This document shows positions 45,540 to 53,767 of a stretch of DNA of 64,000 nucleotides, in pieces. The stretch covers positions 62,001 through 126,000 of the forward strand of contig JACJXO010000001.1 of NCBI GenBank assembly GCA_020636645.1. The letters are read 5' to 3'. The position numbers and the translations under genes were made by a program. How positions within the stretch are numbered: position 1 is the first letter of the stretch; each line of letters starts with the position of its first letter. The notes below the pieces were generated by a model that worked only from the letters and a program-made list of their open reading frames with translations, made no database searches and had not been told where the DNA came from. The DNA comes from Chitinophagales bacterium. Lineage in GTDB: Bacteria; Bacteroidota; Bacteroidia; Chitinophagales; BACL12.

Positions 45540-46256
45540 TTATTTTAAAGAAGTTTGAGACTTGGCAGCATTGAAATAAGGCAGGTAGTAACCCAGGCCA
45601 CGGTACAGCATCTCATTCACACCATCACTTGTGATAGTGGCACCTGAAATGGCATCGATCTGGTGTTCGGGTTCTTTTATACCGCCCTTCACCATCTTAA
45701 CAGATACGTAGTTACCTTGTTCGTCCAGGATGGTCTTGCCAATAAAAGGGTCGTTGTATTGTTTCGGATTATCTTTGATCTCTGCACCCAGACCCGGTGT
45801 TTCACCTTTGTGATCCATGGCAATACCGGCAATGGTATTCATATCTTCCTCGAGAGCAATGTATCCCCAGATCTTATCCCAAAGACCATTACCATATAAG
45901 GGCAGAATTAGACGTTTGCTGCCGTCATCGGCCGTATAGACAAATACCGGATGTACCTGATCTTCCGCAGGCTTTTTGAATTCGGCGGCTACATTCACAG
46001 CTTCACCATCCATACCATCCACAACTTTTCCGGATGCGTCTATCACAAAACTGCTTATGGTCTTTTCATACACAGCACTTGCATCCGGAAGATCCACCAA
46101 TCCAACAGACCGGAGGATATCTTTCTGCTTGGCCAGTTTTTCATTGGCTTCCATCTTTGGTTCCAGGCTGCTGTGAACAAAAGCCAGCACTACGGCCACC
46201 ACCACGGTCAGGATGGCAGCGTAGATGATCGTATAGATGTTACTATTCCTATCCAC
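45540..46256 (-). CDS. nqrC: Na+-NQR subunit C
   Basis: The 238-residue protein has one N-terminal transmembrane helix (about 8-28) and an FMN-binding domain. DAISGATITSDGV contains the SGAT flavinylation motif, so T207 is the expected covalent FMN site. The start codon is GTG and lies 8 bases inside nqrB, giving MDRNSNIYT, which matches the family's N-terminus. It passes electrons on the periplasmic side between NqrB and the NqrDE iron. Confidence 0.95.
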   Translation of the reverse strand: MDRNSNIYTIIYAAILTVVVAVVLAFVHSSLEPKMEANEKLAKQKDILRSVGLVDLPDASAVYEKTISSFVIDASGKVVDGMDGEAVNVAAEFKKPAEDQVHPVFVYTADDGSKRLILPLYGNGLWDKIWGYIALEEDMNTIAGIAMDHKGETPGLGAEIKDNPKQYNDPFIGKTILDEQGNYVSVKMVKGGIKEPEHQIDAISGATITSDGVNEMLYRGLGYYLPYFNAAKSQTSLK

Positions 46257-47487
46257 GGGCTAAACGGCGTTTAATGTTAGACTGAATGACCATATGATCA
46301 ATAAGTGGTGCAAATACATTCATGAACAGGATGGCCAGCATCACCCCTTCCGGGTATGCAGGGTTCAGCACTCTGATCAGAATGGATATCATTCCTACCA
46401 GCAGACCATAAATATATTTTCCGGTGGTGGTCTGGGTAGCAGTTACCGGATCCGTTGCCATAAATACGGCTCCGAATGCCAGGCCTCCTGCCAGAAGATG
46501 GTAATAGGCAGGAACAGCCAGATGCGGATTACTGAGATCGAACCCAAGAGCCGCTGCATTCAGTATCAGTCCCATGAGGAAAGCTCCTACAAACACAGAC
46601 AACATGATTCGCCAGCTACCGATTCCTGTCCATATCAGGAAAACGGCACCCAGAAGAATGGCCAGTTTGCTGGTCTCGCCTATGGATCCCGGAATGAAAC
46701 CCAGGAACATATCCATCGGGGTGTAACCCACCTGTTGTGAAACTGTACTGAAACCTACATGACTCATAGCATCGTAGCCTTGTTTGGCCCATACGCCCAG
46801 CACGGTAGCTCCTGAAAATGCATCCGGGCTTTCCGGCAGGCCGGCTATCCAGACCTGATCTCCACTTATATAAGTAGGATATGCAAAGAATATAAAGACC
46901 CTTGCAGTAAGCGCAACGTTCAGAATATTCATACCGGTTCCACCAAATGCTTCTTTCACAATGATGACAGAGAAGGCTGTAGCCAGTGCCACCATCCAAA
47001 GCGGAATATCTGGTGGCATGACCAGCGGTATCAGCATACCACTAACCAGAAAGCCTTCATTTACCGGATGGCCGCGAAACTGTGCAAAGGCAAATTCGAT
47101 TCCAAGACCCACCACATAACTGACAATAACGATGGGCAGCACGTGGATCAGTCCATATACCAGTTTTGGCCCGAAGCCATCAAAGAAATGCGGATACATA
47201 CCATTGGCCACATAATGCAGATGACCTACATTAAAAATGCCATGCAACAATGCCGGAATCATGGCAATGATGACCAGAAACATGGTACGCTTCAGATCAA
47301 TGGCATCGCGAATATGAGCTCCTTTGGATGTTACGGTTGGTGGTACGAACAAAAAGGTTTTAAAAGCATCAAATGTGGAATGCAGCGAGTGCAGCATGCC
47401 GTCTTTTTTGAAACTCGGCTCAAGTTCCTCCACCTGCTTCCACAGCTTTTTGCCTACAGAATTTCGTATGGGTTTTAAAGGATCCAT
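46249..47487 (-). CDS. nqrB: Na+-NQR subunit B
   Basis: The ATG gives MDPLKPIRNSVG and 412 residues; a TTG one codon upstream is less likely. The protein is a multi-helix membrane subunit. SPDAFSGATVLG contains the SGAT motif, with T228 as the covalent FMN site. GGTGMNILNVALTARV is the conserved segment near the Na+ path. It also holds riboflavin and much of the sodium channel. It overlaps nqrC by 8 bases and follows nqrA by 21 bp. Confidence 0.97.
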   Translation of the reverse strand: MDPLKPIRNSVGKKLWKQVEELEPSFKKDGMLHSLHSTFDAFKTFLFVPPTVTSKGAHIRDAIDLKRTMFLVIIAMIPALLHGIFNVGHLHYVANGMYPHFFDGFGPKLVYGLIHVLPIVIVSYVVGLGIEFAFAQFRGHPVNEGFLVSGMLIPLVMPPDIPLWMVALATAFSVIIVKEAFGGTGMNILNVALTARVFIFFAYPTYISGDQVWIAGLPESPDAFSGATVLGVWAKQGYDAMSHVGFSTVSQQVGYTPMDMFLGFIPGSIGETSKLAILLGAVFLIWTGIGSWRIMLSVFVGAFLMGLILNAAALGFDLSNPHLAVPAYYHLLAGGLAFGAVFMATDPVTATQTTTGKYIYGLLVGMISILIRVLNPAYPEGVMLAILFMNVFAPLIDHMVIQSNIKRRLARG

Positions 47488-47508
47488 CAATGTTGATTTT
47501 CCTGTTTA

Positions 47509-48867
47509 TCAGTTTTGAGAACGCATATAGTCCAGACCTTCACGCAGAATCTCCTGTACATCAATTTTTGAGGTACAAACAAATTCACATAAAGCAAAAT
47601 CTTCTTCAGTCACTTCGTAAATACCAAGCCCCTCCATGAGATCAAAATCACGGGCCATGATGGCCTTCAGGAGGTGCACAGGATAAATGTCCATAGGCAA
47701 CACCTGTTCATACTGACCCGACATTACAAAGGCTCTTTCTTCTCCATGCATGGAAGTAGTGACCGCATAACCGTCAGGTGCTTCATTGGCATAGGCCCAG
47801 TAGGCCATAGATCTGGTTGGTCTTGCATAACTGGGGAAAAGCCATCCCAGCAATTCAGCGTGATCACCTTCTTCGATCACTGTGACCAGATGGTCAAAAA
47901 AACCAAGGTGACCATTGCTGGCTACTGTTCTGCCTGTCAGCACATTACCGCTGATACAGCGAACATGGTCAGAAATCAGATTGTTGCTCACAAGCCCTTC
48001 AATGCAGGCACCCTGGAGGGTTTTAACATAATGAGGCTTGCTTACCATAGGACCGGCCACTGCAACAGTGCGCTCCGGGCTGTAAATACCTTTAGTAAAT
48101 AATGTGGCGAGGTTGGCAACATCTTCCGGATGAATATGCCATACCACCTCTCCTTTATTAACAGGATCTATATGGTGGATCTGCACGCCAACATTTCCGG
48201 TTGGGTGCGGACCGTCAAACCAATGTATTTCGACCCCTTGTACGGTATCAAATACCTTAGGTGGTCTCTGGCGGGCAGACAGACTCAGATGTATCTTTCC
48301 GGAGGTAAGTTTGGACAGTATCCTGATTCCGGTCTGGAATGCCTCCTCTTTACCTTCCATGACCATAGCCATATCAGGAGCCAGAGGTGAACTGTCAAAA
48401 CCGCTTATGAATATGGCCTTGGGTGCTTCATCCGGGCTGGCTACCACATTATAAGGGCGCTGCCGAAGAAACAACCATGCACCGGATTCCAGCATGCGCT
48501 CAATGATCGCTTCGCGGGTTAGGGTATTCGGGTCAGCCGGCTCCCAGGTGCGATAGCGAATATCACTGTCGGCCAGGATCACGACCTCATCAATGGCTCT
48601 TTTCTCTGCCCTGTGGATCGCAACTACTTCTCCAGAAACCGGAGAACAGTAGTGAATGCGTTCATCAGATTTGTCGTAAAACAGCGGATCGCCGGCTTTA
48701 ACCTCTGTCTGCTCGCTGACAAAGAGCTTGGGAATAGGCGAAAGCCCATGGAAATCAACCGGTTTAACGGAAAATGTTTTGGCGCTGAAAGAGCTGTCCA
48801 GTTTGCCGACCGGGGCACCCTTGATCTTAATATCATACCCCTTTGTCAGCCGTATCAATCTGCTCAT
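47509..48867 (-). CDS. nqrA: Na+-NQR subunit A
   Basis: From MSRLIRLTKGYDIKIKG the product has 452 residues, the family norm. It has the lipoyl-like N-terminal fold and the conserved ISGFDSSPLAPDMAMVM and GPHPTGNVGVQIHHIDP segments. NqrA is the peripheral cytoplasmic subunit that helps form the quinone site. It is the first gene of the six-gene operon. Twenty-seven extra codons upstream carry no family similarity and contain the promoter-like box, so this ATG is preferred. Confidence 0.96.
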   Translation of the reverse strand: MSRLIRLTKGYDIKIKGAPVGKLDSSFSAKTFSVKPVDFHGLSPIPKLFVSEQTEVKAGDPLFYDKSDERIHYCSPVSGEVVAIHRAEKRAIDEVVILADSDIRYRTWEPADPNTLTREAIIERMLESGAWLFLRQRPYNVVASPDEAPKAIFISGFDSSPLAPDMAMVMEGKEEAFQTGIRILSKLTSGKIHLSLSARQRPPKVFDTVQGVEIHWFDGPHPTGNVGVQIHHIDPVNKGEVVWHIHPEDVANLATLFTKGIYSPERTVAVAGPMVSKPHYVKTLQGACIEGLVSNNLISDHVRCISGNVLTGRTVASNGHLGFFDHLVTVIEEGDHAELLGWLFPSYARPTRSMAYWAYANEAPDGYAVTTSMHGEERAFVMSGQYEQVLPMDIYPVHLLKAIMARDFDLMEGLGIYEVTEEDFALCEFVCTSKIDVQEILREGLDYMRSQN

Positions 48868-48894
48868 GCTGGTAAGCTGTTTTTGAAAACCGCA

Positions 48895-48902
48895 CAAAGT
48901 TA
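48895..48902 (-). promoter_or_regulatory. Putative -7 box (TAACTTTG) of the nqr operon
   Basis: On the minus strand the box matches TAnnTTTG and lies 27 bases before the nqrA ATG. No consensus TTG is seen at the proper distance; an inverted repeat occupies that area. Confidence 0.5.
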
Positions 48903-48915
48903 TACTATTCAATAT

Positions 48916-48933
48916 GGAACTTGGTAAAGTTCC
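48916..48933. promoter_or_regulatory. Inverted repeat GGAACTT-N4-AAGTTCC upstream of nqrA
   Basis: A perfect 7-bp dyad with a 4-base spacer starts 13 bases upstream of the -7 box, covering roughly the -20 to -38 region of the inferred promoter. The size and position suit an operator for a dimeric regulator. It could also fold as a small hairpin. The same gap serves the divergent T9SS plug gene. Confidence 0.4.
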
Positions 48934-49026
48934 GGATGATTTCAACACTTTATCCCAACCCCGGCCCGGAAGACTTCTGCGGCAGGGTTTTTGGGGTTAC
49001 CTTACATAAAGACTATTCTTGTGACC

Positions 49027-50286
49027 ATGTTCCAAAACCTGTTCGCCATCCTGCTGGCCTTGTGCAGCACAATTACCGGTGCGCAAACCGACCGGTTGCA
49101 CCAAAACAACACCTCTTATCTACGCACGGTATTGTTACAGCGAAGCGATCTGGAAATGAGCATGCCGATCATCAAGATTGGCTCCGGCGATCAACTGGTG
49201 CTTCGTTTTGACGACCTGAGAAGCGGGGTTCATGATTACAGCTACACATTTGAACATTGCAACCAGGACTGGACCACCAGTGGTCTGTTTCCGCTCGATT
49301 ACCTGGATGGCTTTGAAGAACAATTCATCAGTGACTATGCCTTTTCCTTCAACACCAAACAGTCATACACACAGTACCGTGCGGTCTTTCCGAATGATCA
49401 GCTGAATTTTCTTGTTTCCGGCAACTACCTTATTCATATATGGGAGTCTGGCAATGACTCAGCTCCTGTACTTACCCTCCCCTTCTATGTCAGAGAAGAA
49501 CTTGCTACCATACAGGCATCTGTTCAACAACCAAATCTTACCCGCTTCAGGAATGATTATCAAAGACTGCTTCTTGAGGTGGGCATCAAAGAGGTACCCA
49601 GCAGCAATCCTTTTGATGAAGTCAGGGTCTCGGTCATTCAGAACTTTCGTGAGAACCAACCGCTAACTGATATCAAACCAAGACTAATAGCAAACAATAC
49701 CATGCTTTTTGATCAGACAGACCTGGTATTTCCCGGAGGAAAGGAATTCAGGCGTTTTGATATCAGAAGTACCCGGGTTCAATCAGAACGCATTGTAAAG
49801 ATGGACAGGACCCAGACCGGCACCGATGCCTGGATCAATGTAGATCAGAACAGAAGCTATCAACGCTATGCTTTTGACAACGACGTGGACGGACAATTTC
49901 TGATAGATGCCGACATGGCACGAAACAAACACCTGGATGCAGATTATGTCATGGTGCATTTTGCATTGGAAAGCCCCTTTTGGATGTCGCAGGGAGACTA
50001 TTTTGTGGTTGGGGGTTTCAACCATTATCAGACCGGCGAAGAAAACAGAATGGAGTATGATGCAGATCTTCAGCAATATACCTGTCAGATATATCTGAAG
50101 CAGGGCTACTATAATTATCTCTATACCTTCCTGGAACATGGAAGCAACATACAGGATTACAGCATGGCCGAAGGCAACTATTTTGAAACAGAGAACAATT
50201 ATCAGGTCATGATATACCTGCATGACAATATGCGAAATGCAGACAGACTGATAGGCTACAGCAGCCTCACCTCCTTTCCAAGATAA
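49027..50286 (+). CDS. DUF5103-type T9SS plug protein
   Basis: The ATG at MFQNLFAILLALCSTITGAQ gives a signal peptide and 419 residues. The sequence fits the DUF5103 family: DLRSGVHDYSYTFEHCNQDW near residue 65, then PLDYLDGFEEQFISDY and YTQYRAVFPND. The C-terminal part contains FVVGGFNHYQTGEENRM and QIYLKQGYYNYLYTF. Members plug the SprA (Sov) translocon of the type IX secretion system on the periplasmic side. SprA itself is not in the window. It is divergent from nqrA. Confidence 0.85.
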   Translation: MFQNLFAILLALCSTITGAQTDRLHQNNTSYLRTVLLQRSDLEMSMPIIKIGSGDQLVLRFDDLRSGVHDYSYTFEHCNQDWTTSGLFPLDYLDGFEEQFISDYAFSFNTKQSYTQYRAVFPNDQLNFLVSGNYLIHIWESGNDSAPVLTLPFYVREELATIQASVQQPNLTRFRNDYQRLLLEVGIKEVPSSNPFDEVRVSVIQNFRENQPLTDIKPRLIANNTMLFDQTDLVFPGGKEFRRFDIRSTRVQSERIVKMDRTQTGTDAWINVDQNRSYQRYAFDNDVDGQFLIDADMARNKHLDADYVMVHFALESPFWMSQGDYFVVGGFNHYQTGEENRMEYDADLQQYTCQIYLKQGYYNYLYTFLEHGSNIQDYSMAEGNYFETENNYQVMIYLHDNMRNADRLIGYSSLTSFPR

Positions 50287-50762
50287 CAGTAAATACCTGT
50301 ATGCGATATTGCTTTTTTGACCAACTCATCAGAAGGTTTTGAAGGCAACGAATCAGAACCTGCTCCGTCCGGAAGGCCAGAATATCTCCTGATCCTTTCA
50401 AATGCTTGCCGTCCGCTAAAAAAATATTTACAGGAGACCGCTCTTTTCAACCGTCAATGCACATGGCCTTGTTGTTGTATGCTCAGCGCTTTATGCGCTG
50501 GTCATTCTGCTTTATTTATATTCTTATCACCAGTTCAATAAACAACACAATACACTAAAGAAATGCTGTGAAAGGCTTATTTTACTGATGTTTCATAATA
50601 TTATTGAAATTCTTATCCTTAAATGAGGAAGTGCAATATCCTGTAGAAGCACACAAGTATCAGTCATCAGAGAAGTAAACCCGTGCGTCAAAAAATCCCG
50701 TGGCCGTGTACAGAGAAATATTCAGCAGGACAATCCTATCAACAAAAAAAGTTCTTTAATTC
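50287..50762. other. Intergenic region without recognisable gene
   Basis: About 480 bases lie between the T9SS plug gene and the promoter of the histone-like gene. Short frames on both strands have no signal peptide, domain or composition expected of genes. One small hairpin (CAGCGC-N5-GCGCTG at 50484-50500) lacks a U tract. I see no tRNA or known RNA. A small regulatory RNA cannot be excluded. Confidence 0.5.
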
Positions 50763-50792
50763 TTTGGTAAAATGATTTTGTATTTAATTTTG
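50763..50792 (+). promoter_or_regulatory. Consensus Bacteroidota promoter for the histone-like gene
   Basis: TTTG at 50763-50766 and TAATTTTG at 50785-50792 are 18 bases apart, an almost perfect -33/-7 pair. Transcription would start near 50798, leaving a leader of about 15 bases. This is the best promoter match in the window and suggests strong expression. Confidence 0.75.
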
Positions 50793-50814
50793 CGATAACC
50801 AAAACATTTTTCCA

Positions 50815-51237
50815 ATGGCAAAAACAACTAAAAAAGCCGCTCCTAAGAAAGCCGCTAAGAAAGCTGCTCCTAAGAAGGCTGCCAAGAAAGCTGCAAAAAA
50901 AGCTGCTCCTAAGAAGGCCGCTAAAAAAGCAGTAAAGAAAGCCGCTCCTAAAAAGGCCGCTAAAAAAGCAGTAAAGAAAGCCGCTCCTAAGAAAGCCGCT
51001 AAGAAAGCTGCTCCTAAGAAAGCCGCTAAGAAGGCTGCTAAGAAAGCTGCTCCTAAGAAAGCTGCTAAGAAGGCTGCCAAAAAAGCTGCTCCTAAGAAAG
51101 CCGCCAAGAAGGCTGCCAAAAAAGCTGCTCCTAAGAAAGCTGCTAAGAAGGCTGCTAAAAAAGCTGCTCCTAAGAAAGCCGCTAAGAAGGCTGCCAAAAA
51201 AGCTGCTGCTCCAGATAACAGCACACCAGCAAGCTAA
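50815..51237 (+). CDS. Histone H1-like Lys/Ala-repeat DNA-binding protein
   Basis: The 140-residue product starts MAKTTKK, continues as ten tandem repeats of the type AAPKKAAKKAAKK, and ends AAAPDNSTPAS. Eight repeats have 13 residues and two have 9; two units carry AVKK instead of AAKK. By count, lysine and alanine each make up about 42% of the chain, with no acidic residue until the tail. This is the composition of eukaryotic H1 C-terminal tails and of bacterial H1-like proteins such as chlamydial Hc2 and AlgP. It should bind DNA (or RNA) non-specifically and compact the nucleoid. A strong promoter and terminator flank it. Confidence 0.85.
   Translation: MAKTTKKAAPKKAAKKAAPKKAAKKAAKKAAPKKAAKKAVKKAAPKKAAKKAVKKAAPKKAAKKAAPKKAAKKAAKKAAPKKAAKKAAKKAAPKKAAKKAAKKAAPKKAAKKAAKKAAPKKAAKKAAKKAAAPDNSTPAS
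50836..51201 (+). repeat. Tandem 39-bp (and 27-bp) coding repeats
   Basis: The ten protein repeats are built from near-identical DNA units of 39 bp, with two of 27 bp, differing mainly at wobble positions (gcc/gct, aag/aaa). Such repeats can gain or lose units by slippage or recombination, so the copy number may vary between strains. Confidence 0.85.
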
Positions 51238-51261
51238 GCGACATCTGAACAAAAAATCAGC

Positions 51262-51288
51262 AAGGAGCCTTCGGGCTCCTTTTTTTTG
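51262..51288 (+). terminator. Intrinsic terminator after the histone-like gene
   Basis: AAGGAGCC pairs with GGCTCCTT around a TTCG tetraloop, followed by seven further T residues. It is a strong rho-independent terminator 24 bases after the stop codon. Confidence 0.9.
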
Positions 51289-51441
51289 CGCTTACCTGCA
51301 GATGCATGCACACCTTTGTCCCTTCAACTCCTTTTCATCAGATACTTCTTTTGTCAAAGATCCTGACCAGGATATGATTCCTTGTTTTCACCAGACTCAC
51401 TAATTACAAACAGGATATCTTTATAAAGAATCAGCCTGCTC

Positions 51442-53550
51442 ATGAAAAAAGGCATCGTACATTTTTTGTTATGCTGTTCCTGCAGCATGATATTGGCACA
51501 AGCTCCGGAAAAGAATTTCTTTTTCGAAACAAGGTCTTCTGCAAACACTTCTCATTCCGAAATTCGTTCGGCAGAACAGTATGATCACCATCAGTCAGAC
51601 AGATCAGATCAGTTATCTCATAAAAGATCTTCTGCAGAGGTAATCCCTTTTGGTTACTATTTAACTGTTTATTCCATGTTGCTTGATGGGCAGAATCAGG
51701 TTTCCTATCATCCTGACATCAACAGTGTGATCTTCATTCACAGGAGCCACTATTATATCCAAGGAATTTCTTTTGATGTATCTACAGACGGCGGTGCTAC
51801 ATGGCAGCTCAAAAATGAAATTTCACCAGACTGTGCCGCAGGTGAGGCACCTGCTCTTGCCAACAAGTATCCTGGTGCGACCATTTATAATCCACCAGGG
51901 AATACAGACCCCGATCAGGCATTTATTGTAGCCAATGGTCCGGCACTGGATCCTGATGCACCGGGCAATTGGGGATATACATTCAGAATATCAGCCACCC
52001 TGGATGGCGAGCATCTTGATGAACAGTATTATCAGACACCGGATGAACCATTTGATTATCACCCGTTGGGTATAGACTACTGCAGTTCCGGGGCGATGTG
52101 GGATGTATCTACTACTTTCAACAATACCGGCAATGCCGATCTGAATGATCTGAATTTTGATAAATACCGTATCAACAAAATCACTCCCAATGAAGCGGGT
52201 ACCGGATTCGATTATTCCACTACCACCATGGAACCCGATTTTTATACCTATGTACCGGTTGGTGCTGCAAATGAAGAAAATTATGCCGGACTTGGATGGG
52301 GGGTTCATTTCGATCCAACCGGAACAATCGGATATCTGGTCATTCTCGGGGGTCTGGATGATGGCCCCACAACCATATCTCCCGTCATCTATAAATCCGA
52401 TGATGCTGGTGAATCATGGAACTTGTTGCCTGTATCTGACTTCAGCACCTTAACCACCTTCGAAGAAAATACTCCTCCTGCATGGGATGGTACCAGAGTG
52501 CCTTTCTTCACCAACTATGATGCTGTAGTTGACAGCAACGGAGTGCTTCAGATGATCACTGAGTTTACAGGCAGAACCACAACCAGTACCGATCCTGATT
52601 CGTTGTATTCGATCTGGCAGAACTATTCAGGATTCACCCATCTGTCAGTAAGTGATGGCAGTGACTGGAATGCAAACTTACTGGGTTACAGCAATCTGCT
52701 AAGAGATTCACTGAATTGTGGTTATCCCGAATTGTTTGCCATACCTTATCGTGTTCAGGCCAGCAGAAATAGTGCAGGAACCAGGGTCTTTTTCACTTAT
52801 ACCATGACCGATTCATCTTACCATACATACCACCAGGCTCCGGATCTGATGGTTACGGGATATAATGTCATGACAAATGAATATACATGGACCAAAAATT
52901 ACTCTTCCGGAACTGATGCTGAAGGTGAGGTATATTTTCCGGTAGTTTCACCAGTAACCATGGATGACGGTTACGGAAACTATGAAATACCGGTGGTATT
53001 TTTTCAACCTCCTGCCGATGTATTCTACCTGAAAGGAGTCACTTTGACCGATGAGGATTTTAGTCCGGACGCAGTAGCAGACTTTGGATATTACCAACTG
53101 AGCTCATCCGTTTCTTTCATCAATAATTCAGCATATGCCTTGTCTTACAGCTGGGATTTTGGTGACGGGTCGCCGGTAAGCACGCTGGAAGATCCCGTGC
53201 ATGACTATCCTTCTACCGGGAACTACACGGTCTGTTTAACTGCCAGTAATCAGACAAGCAGCGATACATCCTGCGAATTGATCAATATCATAGGGGTAGA
53301 AAATCTGTTGAATGATATCTGGAGTATCAGCCCTGTTCCGGCCCATGACAATTTGCTTATAGGCTGTAATTGCAATTTGCAAATTGATCATGTACAACTA
53401 ACTGATCTATCCGGTAAAACAACAACTGTACCCTGTCAACCTGCCGGAGATGGCTTTATAGCAGATCTTACAGAAATTCCATCCGGACAATATCTGGTCT
53501 CCATATGGTTTGAAGGTCAATTGTGGGTGAAGACCCTCATAGTTCTTTGA
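51442..53550 (+). CDS. T9SS cargo protein with PKD domain, first of two tandem paralogues
   Basis: The 702-residue protein has a signal peptide (MKKGIVHFLLCCSCSMILAQ). A variable Ser/His-rich stretch leads to a domain with GQNQVSYHPDINSV and STDGGATW, an Asp-box-like motif of BNR/propeller proteins; a second such motif reads SDDAGESWNLLP. A PKD domain covers about 555-615 (YSWDFGDGSPVS, CLTASNQTSS). The end resembles a diverged sorting domain (ISPVPAHDNLLIG, GQYLVSIW). The role is unknown; binding or degradation of an extracellular polymer is possible. It shares its plan with the next gene, so they derive from a duplication. Confidence 0.85.
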   Translation: MKKGIVHFLLCCSCSMILAQAPEKNFFFETRSSANTSHSEIRSAEQYDHHQSDRSDQLSHKRSSAEVIPFGYYLTVYSMLLDGQNQVSYHPDINSVIFIHRSHYYIQGISFDVSTDGGATWQLKNEISPDCAAGEAPALANKYPGATIYNPPGNTDPDQAFIVANGPALDPDAPGNWGYTFRISATLDGEHLDEQYYQTPDEPFDYHPLGIDYCSSGAMWDVSTTFNNTGNADLNDLNFDKYRINKITPNEAGTGFDYSTTTMEPDFYTYVPVGAANEENYAGLGWGVHFDPTGTIGYLVILGGLDDGPTTISPVIYKSDDAGESWNLLPVSDFSTLTTFEENTPPAWDGTRVPFFTNYDAVVDSNGVLQMITEFTGRTTTSTDPDSLYSIWQNYSGFTHLSVSDGSDWNANLLGYSNLLRDSLNCGYPELFAIPYRVQASRNSAGTRVFFTYTMTDSSYHTYHQAPDLMVTGYNVMTNEYTWTKNYSSGTDAEGEVYFPVVSPVTMDDGYGNYEIPVVFFQPPADVFYLKGVTLTDEDFSPDAVADFGYYQLSSSVSFINNSAYALSYSWDFGDGSPVSTLEDPVHDYPSTGNYTVCLTASNQTSSDTSCELINIIGVENLLNDIWSISPVPAHDNLLIGCNCNLQIDHVQLTDLSGKTTTVPCQPAGDGFIADLTEIPSGQYLVSIWFEGQLWVKTLIVL

Positions 53551-53724
53551 TAACTACCCTGCACCGGAAACCCAACCGGGTTATGCCCCTGGTAGCCATT
53601 TCGCGGCCTGTTCGTTTATTCAGGTTCATTCCACCATCAGGGCCTGATACCCGCACAGGTTAAAAATTACTTCAATTTTACAAGATAAATACAGGCGGAT
53701 ACCCCTATTTTTTGTCATATTTAT

Positions 53725-53732
53725 TAACTTTG
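53725..53732 (+). promoter_or_regulatory. Putative -7 box (TAACTTTG) of the second paralogue
   Basis: It is a perfect TAnnTTTG match 35 bases upstream of the ATG. The nearest TTG is only 10 bases upstream, too close for the usual -33 element. Confidence 0.45.
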
Positions 53733-53767
53733 GCTCATTCAGATAAACTAAATCTAAACCGATTATT

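Noticed and set aside
50317..50541. Possible 74-residue small gene between the T9SS plug and histone-like genes
   Set aside because: There is no promoter or start context, no recognisable domain, and its composition is unlike neighbouring genes.
50836..51201. Regular repeats that could suggest a CRISPR-like array
   Set aside because: The units are contiguous 39/27-bp coding repeats without unique spacers and stay in one reading frame.
50722..51252. Long open frames antisense to the histone-like gene, encoding Phe/Leu/Ala-rich repeats
   Set aside because: They are produced automatically by reading the Lys/Ala codon repeats on the other strand. The plus-strand gene has a promoter, terminator and sensible product.
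53551..53724. Hairpin AACCC-N4-GGGTT after the first T9SS cargo gene as a terminator
   Set aside because: The stem is only 5 bp and no T tract follows, so it is too weak to call.
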